64,000 bases of DNA from Allobaculum mucilyticum (GCF_022701195.1 NZ_CP078089.1:372001-436000), one strand, 5' to 3'. Shown: positions 1-9,004, numbered from the stretch's first letter. Numbers and translations are program-made. The notes: a model not told the origin generated them from the sequence alone.

Positions 1-1207
1 CCTCACACAGGAGCTGATTACGTACCATTGACCAGTTTGGAACCCTTCGTCCCTGCCATTTCTTCTCGAGCTCCACAATGCGCAGATACAAGGCCTTATA
101 AACTGAATCCTCACTTGGAAACGAGCCCTTTTTTGTTACTTTTCGCAGGCTGGAGTTAACCGACTCGATCGCATTGGTTGTATACATCACCTTTCTGACA
201 GCACTGCCGTAGTTAAACAGCTGCCGCACATGATGAAAGTTACGTTCCCACACGCCTACCGCACCAGGATAACGGCACCATTTCTCCTTAAATTCATCGA
301 AAGCAGCCTCTGCTTCTTTAGCGTTCAAAGCACCGTAGACTCTCTTGATGTCCTTGCAGAAACCGGCTTTTTCTTTGGTCGGAATGTATTTCAGAGAGTT
401 GCGGAGCAGATGAACGATGCAGCGCTGTACGGTAACGTTCGGAAATACAGCCTTAGCACCGCTTTCAAGCCCGCTTACGCCGTCCATGGACAGGAAGAAA
501 ATATCTTCTACGCCTCGTGCTCTCAGTTCGTCAAAGATCTCCATCCAAAAGTGCTTGGATTCGCTCTCGCCGATCCAGATGCCGAGGACATCTTTATAGC
601 CTTCAGTATCGTAAGCAAGAACCACATATACAGCCTGTTCTTTTGCACCGCGATCGGTTTTGACCGATACATAAAGGCAGTCGACGAATACGAAGGGGTA
701 GCACTTCTTCAGGGGACGATGACGCCACTCATCGACCACTGGATAAACGCGATCTGTGATGTTTGAGATCGTGTCCGCAGAGACAGAGAAGCCGTAGATG
801 TCCTGGATAATATCGGAGATGTCGCGCTGCGACATGCTCTGTCCATACATACGCAGAATTTTATCCTCGATATCGGAAATATCCCGGCTTCCTTTAGGAA
901 CTGCCTGCGGTTCGAATGTACCAAGGCGGTCGCGAGGAATACGCAGATCCAGCTCGCCCTGAGAAGACTTTACAGTCTTGTCCGAATAGCCGTTGCGGCG
1001 ATTCTCTGTCGATTTAGGAGCATGCGATCCGCTGGCATAGCCGAGATGCGAATCAAGTTCTCCCTGGAGCATCTCCTCAAGAACAGGGGCAAAGATTGTC
1101 TTTATGATGTCTGCGGCTTCTTTAAACGTCTGAGGCTTGTATTCCTTAACGATGGTTGAAGCAATCTGTTTCTGAAGGGTTGGTTCAGCTTTAGCTTTAC
1201 GTGGCAT
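1..1207 (-). CDS. IS256-family (mutator type) transposase, 3' end cut by window
   Basis: DDE transposase of the Transposase_mut family. Translation from ATG at 1207 (MPRKAKAEPTLQKQ) stays open to base 1, about 402 codons, close to the usual family length, so only a few residues are missing. Visible family hallmarks are the N-terminal LLQGELDSHLGY-like segment (here LEEMLQGELDSHLGY), the catalytic Asp in FVFVDCLYV, the second Asp in FLSMDGVSGL, the VQRCIVHLLRNSL stretch and a C-terminal TTNAIESVNSSLRK segment with the last acidic residue. AAGGAG lies 8 bases before the start. No frameshift or stop is seen, so it may be active. Confidence 0.93.
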   Translation of the reverse strand, partial: MPRKAKAEPTLQKQIASTIVKEYKPQTFKEAADIIKTIFAPVLEEMLQGELDSHLGYASGSHAPKSTENRRNGYSDKTVKSSQGELDLRIPRDRLGTFEPQAVPKGSRDISDIEDKILRMYGQSMSQRDISDIIQDIYGFSVSADTISNITDRVYPVVDEWRHRPLKKCYPFVFVDCLYVSVKTDRGAKEQAVYVVLAYDTEGYKDVLGIWIGESESKHFWMEIFDELRARGVEDIFFLSMDGVSGLESGAKAVFPNVTVQRCIVHLLRNSLKYIPTKEKAGFCKDIKRVYGALNAKEAEAAFDEFKEKWCRYPGAVGVWERNFHHVRQLFNYGSAVRKVMYTTNAIESVNSSLRKVTKKGSFPSEDSVYKALYLRIVELEKKWQGRRVPNWSMVRNQLLCE

Positions 1208-1298
1208 ACGTGGTCTCCTTGTAAAAATTTGTCAGGCTCAAGCTGATTGTATCAGCCTGAAATCCTGATGGAATTTACACAAAAGACCTTACACTCTC
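1..1298 (-). mobile_element. IS256-family insertion sequence, one end inside window
   Basis: The element is read on the minus strand and runs off the left window edge. Its transposase-proximal end appears to lie near 1298, where the minus strand starts GAGAGTGTAAGGTCTTTTG, a plausible IS256-type terminal inverted repeat about 90 bases before the transposase start. The other end and the target duplication lie outside the window, so the boundary is inferred from repeat style, not from a matched pair. Confidence 0.75.
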
Positions 1299-1345
1299 GA
1301 AGTTAACGTTAATAAAGAACCAATGTCATTAAGTTAAGATTTCTC

Positions 1346-1422
1346 AGACCACATCAGCGTTAAGCAGTGATGTGGTCTTTTTTCTACTCTTCAAGTCAAA
1401 TCTCGAATGATTCGAGTTTTTT
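1346..1422 (+). terminator. Tandem inward terminators at IS4 left end
   Basis: Hairpin 1: AGACCACATCA (1346-1356) pairs with TGATGTGGTCT (1368-1378), followed by a T-run. Hairpin 2: CTCGAA (1402-1407) pairs with TTCGAG (1411-1416), followed by six T. Both point toward the transposase and would block read-through from outside promoters. The same pair occurs in copy B at 62227-62303. Confidence 0.75.
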
Positions 1423-1509
1423 CACTTTTTTCTAAAAATCTATTGACAAATTTCTGCCGCCGCGCGGCTGCTTCGCAGCCGATGGGGAGAACTTAAAGGA
1501 GTTTTCCCT

Positions 1510-2820
1510 ATGACTGCTATCGCCAAAGAATGTTCTTTCTTCAGAAACACCTTCCTCAATATCATCAGCTCAGAAACGGCGAACCCTGCCAATTTTACTT
1601 CTCAGTCCGCCTTCACCCGTAAGCGGCAGATTGACCTGCATGAGCTTGTCCTTCTTCCGTTTCAGCTGACAGAGGAATCCCTCGCTGCTTCCTTTCCCTG
1701 GATCCTGTTTAAGGGCGGATCATCTGTTTCAGCCTCTGCTGTGTCTCAGGCCCGTTCCAAAATCAACTCTTCACTTTATAAAAACGTCTTCAATCGGTTT
1801 AACAAGGCAACTTCCAGCTCTGATGTTAAAACCTTCAAGGGTTATCGCCTCCTCGCTGTAGATGGAAGCGAGATTCAAGTTCTTCCTGAACAGGACAATG
1901 ACATCACCTATGGCGCTTCTAAAAAAGGCAAGAAGAGGCACTTTGTTCATTTGAATGCCGAATTCGACGCCCTCAACTCCGTCTTTACTGACGCGCTGCT
2001 TCAACCCGGCTCTGAGAAGAATGAAGATTCAGCTCTTCTTGAACTCGCTCAGCGTTCTTCATTTCAGAAAGCCATCTTCATCGCTGATCGGGGATACGAA
2101 GCTCTTATGTCTTTCTATCGCCTGCAGAAGGAACATGTCCCTTTTGTCATACGTATCAAAGACGAGACATCATCTACAAGCATTCTCAAGTACTATAAGA
2201 CTCCCGAGTCAGAAGAGTATGACATTCCTTTCAATGTGATTCTGACCAGTAAAAACAACAGGCATGTCAAAGACCATTGGGATGTCTATAAGTACATCTC
2301 TTCGTACAGGAAGCAGCCTGAATTTGACGGTCAAACGACTGAACTCCCTTTAAATATCAGGGTTGTGAGGTTCAAAGCTGCCTGCGAAGGGAATGAATCA
2401 TTCATTACCGTCTGCACCAATCTGTCGGAAGCTGAGTTTGGGACCGAGGACATCAAGCAGATCTACCGTCTGCGCTGGCAGGTTGAAGTCGGCTTCAGGG
2501 GACTGAAACGAAACACCGATCTTGAATGGACTCATTCAAGGAAGCTTGATCTGGTCCAGGCAGAGATCTATGCCAAAATGACTCTCTACAATCTTTGTTC
2601 CCGTTTGCGCAACAAGGTAGAAAGATCTCGTCAGCACCAGAAGCGCATCGCTCAGGCCAAAAAGCACAAGCAGAAGGCAGATTTCGGATTCATCATCAAA
2701 ACGATTCAACAGTGGCTGTTCAAAAAAGCCAGAATCAGCTTGAGTACACTGGAAGATCTTCTTCTGGCCAGGATATCTCCGATCAGAGAAGGAAGAGCTG
2801 ATACCAGAAAGAAGAAGTGA
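1510..2820 (+). CDS. IS4-family transposase (copy A)
   Basis: 436-residue DDE transposase (DDE_Tnp_1 fold). The first catalytic Asp is in LLAVDGSEI (about residue 119), the second in FIADRGYEAL (about 195), and the Glu lies in the IS4 signature Y-x2-R-x3-E-x6-K, seen as YRLRWQVEVGFRGLK (about 330). The C-terminus is basic. Start ATG has AAAGGAG 8 bases upstream, preceded by the GC-rich hairpin GGCTGC-TTC-GCAGCC that may limit expression. A TTGACA at 1443-1448 could be a -35 box, but no good -10 follows. Sequence is intact and identical to the protein at 62391-63701. Confidence 0.95.
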   Translation: MTAIAKECSFFRNTFLNIISSETANPANFTSQSAFTRKRQIDLHELVLLPFQLTEESLAASFPWILFKGGSSVSASAVSQARSKINSSLYKNVFNRFNKATSSSDVKTFKGYRLLAVDGSEIQVLPEQDNDITYGASKKGKKRHFVHLNAEFDALNSVFTDALLQPGSEKNEDSALLELAQRSSFQKAIFIADRGYEALMSFYRLQKEHVPFVIRIKDETSSTSILKYYKTPESEEYDIPFNVILTSKNNRHVKDHWDVYKYISSYRKQPEFDGQTTELPLNIRVVRFKAACEGNESFITVCTNLSEAEFGTEDIKQIYRLRWQVEVGFRGLKRNTDLEWTHSRKLDLVQAEIYAKMTLYNLCSRLRNKVERSRQHQKRIAQAKKHKQKADFGFIIKTIQQWLFKKARISLSTLEDLLLARISPIREGRADTRKKK

Positions 2821-3395
2821 CAGATTTGAAAACCGAAAAGTCATCAGGATGATTTTTTCAACAGGTAGAAAATCATCCTTTTCGTCATGCCTGAGACGCA
2901 AAATATAAGAAATGACAACGCTCATGAACAGGGTATACGATTTTTATCCCTCCTTAACTTAATGACATTGATAAAGAACATAAAAGAAAAACGCAGGCTC
3001 ATAGAGTTTACGGTCTGCGAAAAGAAGATATTCTTTTTGGTAAGCAAAGGCAGTTTAAGCAAATTTCCGGATTGCGTCAATGACTTTGAATGCACATCTA
3101 TATTTAGATATCAGCATCTGGTCACTTGCAAAATACTCATTATGCCGAAGAAATCTATTTGAAAAAAGATCTTGAATATCTGCCATAACATTCGTAAACA
3201 TTCGTTTGCTGGTACATACTCGTTTGAATACGAAAAGAGCCAATGTCATTAAGTTAGATAAGGTAGGTCCACTCAAACGTTAAGCTTACATGTGATTTTT
3301 GGCGTCCAGATTTCTGTCGAGCACGACGAAAAGGGTGATTATTTACCTGTTTAAAAAAATCACCTGGTGGCTTTCTCGATTCTCAGAACTTTTGG

Positions 3396-4715
3396 TCAGC
3401 GCTTCTTTTTGCGCTTATCCGCTCGCCCTGGACGAACGGACTGCGTCTTATGAAGGATCAAATTGATCAGCTTGTCTGCGGTATAAACTCCGCTGTCCCA
3501 TAGAAACGCGTGAACCGCAGTGATCAGAAATGCGTAATCTGCCTTCTGTTCCCACTTCCTCTTCATGGCATTTCGGCAGCGTTCAGCGAATTCCTGACTG
3601 TTTTCAACCTTGTTTCTGATCCGGGAATACAGGTTGTAGAGCGTCATTTTCGCGAAGACTTCTCCAATGACCAGTTCCTTCTTGCGTCCATGCACATCCT
3701 TCAGTCCAATCCGCTCTTTGATATCTCGATACGAGAGCTCAATTTGCCAGCGGAGTCGGTAGATTTCACAGAGATCCTCGGTGGTGAATTCATCAAACGG
3801 CAGGTTGGTAAAAAGTGTGATGAAAGACTCAATCCCTTCGCAGACCGTTTTATAGCGTACGACTCTGCCGTGGAGCGGCAGTTCAGTCACTCCATTCTGG
3901 AATTCCGGATGTTTTGAATAGGACGAGATGTATTTGTAGGTTTCCCAGTTTGCCTTGACATGGGAGTTGTTTTTACACGTCAAAGTCACATCGAATGGAA
4001 TGTCATATTCTTCAGTATCTGGTGTTGGATAGTGCTTCAGAATACTGGTAGAGGAAGATTCGTCCTTGATTCGGATGACGAAATGCTTATCGGTCTGATT
4101 CAGACGATAGAAAGTCATAAGCGCTTCATAGCCTCTGTCGCAAATGAAGATCGCCTTTTCTCCTTCGTATCGCTGAGCCAGCTCCAGAAAAGCTGAGTCC
4201 TCGTTCTTCTGAGAACCTGGCTGCATCACCAGATCGAGATAAACATGGTTGAGCACGTCATACAGCGGATTCGCAAGGTAAAAATGGTGCTTGGATCCCT
4301 TTTTCGATCCGCCATAGGTAGACATGTCATTCCCATCGGGGCTGACTGATAGTTCAGAACCGTCGACGCTCAATAGTCGCCATCCATGAAACGTTTTGTC
4401 ATCCTCCGAAGAGAACAAATCGTTCATGCGATAGAAGACGTGAGAGTAAAGCAAGAACCTGATTTTCTGTCTGCCCTGGGAAATGGCAGATAAAGAAACG
4501 TCGGACAGAGAATCAGGAAGAATGGGAAGAGATCGGTTGATCGAGCGATCTTCCGTCTGGTAGGCCACGGCTGCCAGATCGACAGCGGAAAGCCTGCGGG
4601 AGCGAGAGAAGTCAGAATCCGGGTGGAGCAGATTGTCAGAATTGGATGCTTCTTCTTTGATGAAGCGCTTGAGAGCAGCCGACTGCAGGTTGCAGAATGT
4701 GTTAAGTGAGGGCAT
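3396..4715 (-). CDS. IS4-family transposase (second type)
   Basis: About 439-residue DDE transposase aligned throughout with the copy A protein (shared blocks GYEALM-FYRL, VIRIKDES-SSTSILK, EYDIPF, AKMTLYNL-SR-RNKVE, QKAD). Catalytic positions: Asp in LLSVDGSELSV, Asp in FICDRGYEAL, and the YREK signature in YRLRWQIELSYRDIK. I place the start at ATG 4715 because AAAGGA lies 9 bases upstream; an in-frame GTG at 4736 would overlap that site. A GGGCCGC-GAA-GCGGCC hairpin lies just before the gene, as in copy A. The reading frame is intact. Confidence 0.93.
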   Translation of the reverse strand: MPSLNTFCNLQSAALKRFIKEEASNSDNLLHPDSDFSRSRRLSAVDLAAVAYQTEDRSINRSLPILPDSLSDVSLSAISQGRQKIRFLLYSHVFYRMNDLFSSEDDKTFHGWRLLSVDGSELSVSPDGNDMSTYGGSKKGSKHHFYLANPLYDVLNHVYLDLVMQPGSQKNEDSAFLELAQRYEGEKAIFICDRGYEALMTFYRLNQTDKHFVIRIKDESSSTSILKHYPTPDTEEYDIPFDVTLTCKNNSHVKANWETYKYISSYSKHPEFQNGVTELPLHGRVVRYKTVCEGIESFITLFTNLPFDEFTTEDLCEIYRLRWQIELSYRDIKERIGLKDVHGRKKELVIGEVFAKMTLYNLYSRIRNKVENSQEFAERCRNAMKRKWEQKADYAFLITAVHAFLWDSGVYTADKLINLILHKTQSVRPGRADKRKKKR

Positions 4716-4841
4716 AAGATTTTTCCTTTCCGTCACTTAACGGGCCGCGAAGCGGCCGCACGATTTGAGTTATAAAACAACCTGATATTCCCGAAAAACC
4801 GAATATTACAAACAAATAACCGATATGTTCTGCTAAGAAAA

Positions 4842-4889
4842 AAGACAAAAGAAAAGAGACCTCTCCTCCAATCAAGGAGGAAAGGCCTC
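4842..4889 (-). terminator. Inward terminator at transposase-proximal IS end
   Basis: On the minus strand GAGGCCTTTCCTCC pairs with GGAGGAGAGGTCTC (plus strand arms 4856-4869 and 4876-4889, 6-base loop), followed by CTTTTCTTTTGTC. It lies between the IS end and the transposase start, the same design as in copies A and B but with unrelated sequence. Confidence 0.7.
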
Positions 4890-5762
4890 AATCAACTAAA
4901 CTTAATGACATTGGAAAAGAGCAGAAATTAAATCGTGAACAATATAATTTTCCAGATTCCTTTTGATCATTCTTCCAGGAAGATTAATCAGTGATCTAAG
5001 TTCATTGGAAACAGATTTCGATGGCTTAAATTGGGAGCCGTTGGAGGTATTAGATTGACGCAGTGAATTGAACAGGCAAATTGTTATGGTCCGCTACAAT
5101 TCAAAGGATTTTTAGCAAATTATAAATTCTTTTTAATTCGTCCAGATCATCAACTTTTTCAGCTGTAGCTTTTTCGAAATAGTGAAGAAATAGTTTTATG
5201 AAGGAATCATAGGTACACATTTCAACCAGGCTCATACAGATAATGTTTCCTGGTTATGAATCCATAAATCACGAATTGCGGAATGCTTTTTCTCTTCAAG
5301 GTTTTCTTTGATATACGGATATCGGTCAAATAACTCCTGAGCAATTGAATATCCATCTTCTTGAGGATCGTTCGTTATAGCTCTGATTAACATAACTTTC
5401 AGTTGATGCTCTATTGAAAGGCAGAGATCGAGAACGATGGACCGAAAACGAGCATCAACGATAGATAACTCGGCAATATACGCAAATACAAGGCTGGAAA
5501 ATTTACCATCTTTATTCCTGACATAATTCTTTGTATAAGATTTCAGCTTGAAAAAATAATTATTATGTTGGAGGAAATCTTTTGCTTCTTCTTTGCTTAT
5601 GATTGAAAATTCAATTCTATCCTGTTCCATTTTTTCAATCTGTTCATCAAAACTAAGTTCAGGTTTAGTTAGCTCGTTATTTTTCATAGCGATTTTTGTT
5701 TAGTCCGGATAGAACGCCTCCAGAATTGTCTCTAAGTTTCCTTTCTTCAACCACTCTAATGA

Positions 5763-5821
5763 GCGGTTTTTTTCATTCATGGGGACCAGCGCAGCTGGCC
5801 GCCATGAATGAAAAAAACCGC
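5763..5821. repeat. 20-bp perfect inverted repeat hairpin
   Basis: GCGGTTTTTTTCATTCATGG (5763-5782) and its exact complement at 5802-5821 flank a 19-base loop that itself holds CCAGC-GCA-GCTGG. It directly abuts the stop codon of the gene at 5822. The stem includes A7/T7 runs, so it could act as a terminator for that minus-strand gene, but no free T-run follows the stem on either strand, which is unusual. Confidence 0.6.
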
Positions 5822-6301
5822 CTAAATGGCGGGCGCCGGACAGTATCCATTTGGATAAACGCGACGAAGATCTTCTGTAATCATTTCCCAGTCGCTTTCT
5901 GAATCATCAGCCGTACGTTCGTTCCATTCGCCAAGATAGGGGATGAATCCCATGTGGCTGGCGGTGATAATCTGAACGTGTTCGCCGCTGCCAAAGCGGG
6001 CATACAGCGGGTATCTGGAGGGAACCTCATCAAAGGCCAGAGCCAGCCGGGAAACGAGAACTTCAAAAGCTGGACCGGACAGCTCAGAATCCATACAGGA
6101 AAAGGACAGGGCGAGTCGATTCTGGCCAAAGTCTTCACGTTTGCACAGTCGTGCATGAGCGGCAGGCTTTCGATCGACATAAAGGGTGATTCCCTGCGGA
6201 TCCTGATCCACCGTCCAGCCTGCAGGAAGCGGGCGAACGCGATAAATGGACCGTCTGGGCAAAACCATCAGGACATCCTGTGTTCGGTAATACTCTGTCA
6301 T
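5822..6301 (-). CDS. Hypothetical protein, 159 residues
   Basis: I do not recognise this gene. The product is soluble, without signal peptide or membrane segment. It begins MTEYYRTQDVLMVLPRRSIYRVRPLPAGW and has alternating charged and hydrophobic segments (LYVDRKPAAHARLCKREDF, RYPLYARFGSGEHVQII) that could form a small alpha-beta fold. AAAGAAGGAG lies just upstream of ATG 6301. The stop is immediately followed by the 20-bp inverted repeat at 5763-5821. It lies alone on the minus strand between the IS cluster and the plus-strand gene at 6589. Confidence 0.6.
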   Translation of the reverse strand: MTEYYRTQDVLMVLPRRSIYRVRPLPAGWTVDQDPQGITLYVDRKPAAHARLCKREDFGQNRLALSFSCMDSELSGPAFEVLVSRLALAFDEVPSRYPLYARFGSGEHVQIITASHMGFIPYLGEWNERTADDSESDWEMITEDLRRVYPNGYCPAPAI

Positions 6302-6588
6302 AACTGCTCCTTCTTTCCGGCAGACGCCTCAAAGACGCGGGGGGATTCTGCCGTCATTCCGAATTTTTTATATGGTAATTGATTTCACGCTTCAGCGAAA
6401 GCCGTTTTCTTTTTCGGACTTCATTTCTATCATTTTCCGGCTTTTTTCTCAGACAAGTGACGTGATTTAACTATCTTTTATCGGGCAATTCTCTTTTCTG
6501 TTCCGTTCTGCTATCTTGTCTGTACTCATTCAGACTGAAAGAAAGGAAAACGGGAGTACGTATCCTCCGCATCTCCCGCACTTGATTT

Positions 6589-7086
6589 ATGAACGCAATC
6601 TCTGAACAGACAGTTTCCCCGCTTGAAGAAACCGTACACCGTCTGTACGCCACCCAGAATACAAACTGTGCTGAAACGCTTCTTGCTGCATGCAATGAAG
6701 TGTATGACCTCGATCTTCCGGAATCCTCCATCCGGCTGATGTCCGGTTTTGGATCGGGACTGTATACAGGAAACGTCTGCGGCGCCCTCTGCGGACTGAC
6801 CGCTGCACTTTCCATGCTTCTTGTTGAAGACCGTGCCCATACCTGCAAGCCGCTGCGTCCCAGCCAGGTCCTTCTTGTCCGCAATTTCCGGCAGATCCTT
6901 GGCGAAACGCAATGCGCTAAGTGTAAAGCACTTCATCACTCTGAAACAGAACGCTGCCTGAAAACCTGCCTCCTGGCAGCCCAGGCAATGAACCAGACTG
7001 TAAGCGAGCTTGAAGAACAGGGCGTTCTTGTTCTGCCTGCATCCTGCAAAGCCAAAGCAGAAAGCCAGAACGAACCAGCGAAGTAA
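6589..7086 (+). CDS. C_GCAxxG_C_C-type putative redox protein
   Basis: 165-residue protein with the spacing of the C_GCAxxG_C_C family: CAETLLAACNEVYDLDLP near residue 28, then GSGLYTGNVCGALCGLTAAL near 60, and a cysteine-rich C-terminal part with CAKCKAL and CLKTCLLAAQAM. Members are thought to be small metal- or redox-active proteins of anaerobes; no reaction is established. No strong ribosome site precedes ATG 6589, so the start is less sure than the frame. A strong hairpin terminator follows at 7148. Confidence 0.75.
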   Translation: MNAISEQTVSPLEETVHRLYATQNTNCAETLLAACNEVYDLDLPESSIRLMSGFGSGLYTGNVCGALCGLTAALSMLLVEDRAHTCKPLRPSQVLLVRNFRQILGETQCAKCKALHHSETERCLKTCLLAAQAMNQTVSELEEQGVLVLPASCKAKAESQNEPAK

Positions 7087-7147
7087 TCTTCTGGTCTGCT
7101 GCTTTCGTACCCGGACAGAAACAGTCCACAAACTGCTTAGAAAACAG

Positions 7148-7203
7148 AAACGATCCCTGAAGGATGCGCTGCACTGCAGTCTCCTTTCAGGGATCGTTTT
7201 ATT
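7148..7203 (+). terminator. Rho-independent terminator
   Basis: AAACGATCCCTGAAGGA (7148-7164) pairs with TCCTTTCAGGGATCGTTT (7182-7199), followed by TATTTCTG. It ends the 6589-7086 transcript. The stem also carries A-rich flanks on the other side, so it may serve the minus-strand gene ending at 7268 as well. Confidence 0.8.
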
Positions 7204-7267
7204 TCTGTTCTGCGGGTATGCGTAAATCAGTTCCGGGAAATACGTTTTCTGTATCCCTGTGTCTGTT

Positions 7268-9004
7268 TTACTGTTTCTTGGAGAACCAGCCTTTTTTCTC
7301 AGACGGTTCCTGACGGTCGATTTCGTCCCACTGTTCATCGAGCTCTTCATCGGTATCTTTTGCATGCAGAAGAGCCTGATATTTAGGATCGTTGTCTGCC
7401 AGACGCATGCGGGCAGCTAAAAGCAGGGCCTGCTTGCGGGACTTGTTGAGGAGTCTTGCATAGACCAGGAAAATCCACAGAGCAATCACAAAGAGCACAC
7501 CAGAAGCGATAATCACAGGCAGGAAGCCTTTGAATTCGTACTGCAGCCACATCGTCAGTGCCGAGCAGACCATGACAATAAACAGAAGGAACATGGTTGA
7601 ACGGCAGGAAGAAGAAAACTTCGTGAAGTAACGGTATTTATCTTCTTCGTTTTCAATGACCTTGGTCAGGTCGCCTTCTTTGCGTTCATTGCGGACAACG
7701 TACCAGCCGGCATCACGACGGTTGCGGCTTGGAGACGTGTCAATTTCCTTCCATCCCTCTTCTTCGAGCTGGTTCCAGTAGTCTTCGCCTGGTTCTTTTG
7801 CGAAGTAGAGAATCTTGTAATAGAAGTTATGCGGTTTGCCCTTGATGAAGTAGAATTTCTTTCCTTCATGGTGGACATAGTGGAATCCCTGGCGGGACTG
7901 TTTATTCAGATAGTCTTCTGTCTTTTTGTAGTCAGACATCAGGAAGCTCTTCCGGTCGAGATACTCGTCATATCGGTAGTCGTCAACCAGACTGGCTTTG
8001 GGATCATAGACTTCATCCTCTTCAGCCGCTTCTCTTTCTTTCTGCGCTTTGCGTTCTGCTTTTTCCTTGGCACGGCGGATGGCTTCTTCTTTTTTCTTCT
8101 TTTCCATCTGCGCCATTTTTTCGCTGAGCGAAGGCAGTTCCGTTTTCCGGGTTACGCCTCCCTGCTCTGCTGCTGCAGAAGCTTCTTCACTGTCAAAGAG
8201 ATCCTCGCCGAGTTCTTTACTTTCTTCGGATGCTTTGCCAAATCCGGACTTGAGCAGTTCCGTGAAGGTTTTCGGCTTTTCAGAAGACGGATCGATCAGT
8301 TCAGCGCTGGCGATCAGCTCTTCAAAGCTGAGTTCGCGCTCGTGACTCTGTCCATCGTCTTCCTGGTTCTGTTCCTGCTGGGAAGCTGGAAGAGAGTTAA
8401 TCAGATCTTCCATCGTTTTCATAGTTTCATCTTCCAGGAAATGATGGACGTGTTCTTCTTTTTCCAGGTTCAGCGCCATTTTTGCGGCTGCTTTTTCATC
8501 CTGCGGAACAAACTGTACGATCTCCTCTTTAAGTTCGACGGTTTCGGTTTTTTCATCGTTCTCGTCGTCCTCAAAGTTTGGAATATTCAGTTTCAAAGGC
8601 ACTTTCTTCGGGGCTGGATGTGCGGTTTCTTCTTTTCCTGTTTCCGGCTTGTTTTCACTGGATGTCAGAGCCGAGAAGGAACGGCGGATCCGCTTGCCGA
8701 GCTTTGAGCCTTTCGTGGGAGCTTTTGAAGAAATCGTTCGGGCTTCTTCAAGAACCGAGTTCATATCAAAACCATCGACCATGGGTTCTTCAATATGAAG
8801 AGACGGAATCGTACCGTCCTGAAGGAGATCAGAGAAGATTCCGGCACTCTGCACTTCATCATTCTGTCCGCGCAGGCGCTCAGTCTCTGTATTCAGCTCT
8901 GCGTCAGAACCGGCAGGATCGACAGCTGACGTACCGTCTGTTCGATCTGCACTTGCCTCGTTCAGGTCCTCGCTGCCGGGCGCCTGTTTCTGTTCGTCTG
9001 CCAT
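7268..9004 (-). CDS. Acidic two-helix membrane protein with DUF2812-like domain
   Basis: 578 residues. Residues 1-330 are low-complexity, acidic and probably disordered (runs of E/D/S, a KEEAIRRAKEKAERKAQKERE helix near 310-340). Residues about 350-460 resemble DUF2812: SDYKKTEDYLNKQSRQGFHYV, KKFYFIKGKPHNFYYKILYF, EEEGWKEI and GWYVVRNE. Two membrane helices follow (about 470-489 and 494-517), then a charged tail. DUF2812 proteins are often coded next to PadR regulators, but none is here. The function is unknown. The long N-terminal tail is far beyond a normal DUF2812 length. Confidence 0.7.
   Translation of the reverse strand: MADEQKQAPGSEDLNEASADRTDGTSAVDPAGSDAELNTETERLRGQNDEVQSAGIFSDLLQDGTIPSLHIEEPMVDGFDMNSVLEEARTISSKAPTKGSKLGKRIRRSFSALTSSENKPETGKEETAHPAPKKVPLKLNIPNFEDDENDEKTETVELKEEIVQFVPQDEKAAAKMALNLEKEEHVHHFLEDETMKTMEDLINSLPASQQEQNQEDDGQSHERELSFEELIASAELIDPSSEKPKTFTELLKSGFGKASEESKELGEDLFDSEEASAAAEQGGVTRKTELPSLSEKMAQMEKKKKEEAIRRAKEKAERKAQKEREAAEEDEVYDPKASLVDDYRYDEYLDRKSFLMSDYKKTEDYLNKQSRQGFHYVHHEGKKFYFIKGKPHNFYYKILYFAKEPGEDYWNQLEEEGWKEIDTSPSRNRRDAGWYVVRNERKEGDLTKVIENEEDKYRYFTKFSSSCRSTMFLLFIVMVCSALTMWLQYEFKGFLPVIIASGVLFVIALWIFLVYARLLNKSRKQALLLAARMRLADNDPKYQALLHAKDTDEELDEQWDEIDRQEPSEKKGWFSKKQ

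Larger units (their letters stand above)
1321..2970 (+). mobile_element. IS4-family insertion sequence, copy A (1650 bp, complete)
   Basis: Ends are perfect 18-bp inverted repeats: CAATGTCATTAAGTTAAG at 1321-1338 and its complement at 2953-2970. A perfect 9-bp target duplication ATAAAGAAC flanks it (1312-1320 and 2971-2979). It appears identical to copy B at 62202-63851, including non-coding parts. One transposase gene fills it. Two inward hairpins with T-runs lie between the left end and the transposase. Intact ends, duplication and identity of the copies indicate recent transposition. Confidence 0.96.
3241..4913 (-). mobile_element. IS4-family insertion sequence, related but distinct (1673 bp, complete)
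   Basis: Left end CAATGTCATTAAGTTAGA (3241-3258) and right end CTAAACTTAATGACATTG (4896-4913) are near-perfect inverted repeats and share their first 15 bases with the ends of copies A and B. A perfect 9-bp duplication GAAAAGAGC flanks it (3232-3240 and 4914-4922). The transposase is clearly homologous to but diverged from copy A, so this is a second species of the same subgroup. It interrupts an Abi_2-type gene read on the same strand. Confidence 0.94.
3055..5687 (-). pseudogene. Abi_2-type abortive-infection gene, frameshifted and split by an IS
   Basis: Four pieces add up to about 310 residues, the usual Abi_2 (AbiD/AbiF-like) length. Piece 1, 5687-5235: 151 residues from MKNNELTKPELSF with FLQHNNYFFKLKSYTKNY and SIVLDLCLSIEHQLKVMLI, typical of the N-half. 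Piece 2, in another frame to a stop at 5101: SLVEMCTYDSFIKLFLHYFE. Piece 3, a third frame, about 5085-4914: CLFNSLRQSNTSNGSQFK and RSLINLPGRMIKRNL. The IS at 3241-4913 then intervenes and the frame resumes from 3240 to a stop at 3055. The region where the HEPN RNase motif (RN-x3-H) is expected reads LLKIL-stop followed by ADHNN, so the active site is degraded. Abi_2 proteins act as phage-triggered toxins; this copy should be dead. No convincing ribosome site precedes 5687. Confidence 0.8.

Noticed and set aside
2887-3162. 91-codon plus-strand frame across the IS4 right end
   Set aside because: It crosses the IS boundary and is antisense to the abi remnant.
7829-8707. 292-codon plus-strand frame rich in Phe and Cys
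   Set aside because: It is antisense to the acidic protein gene; the odd composition is the complement of Glu/Lys codons.
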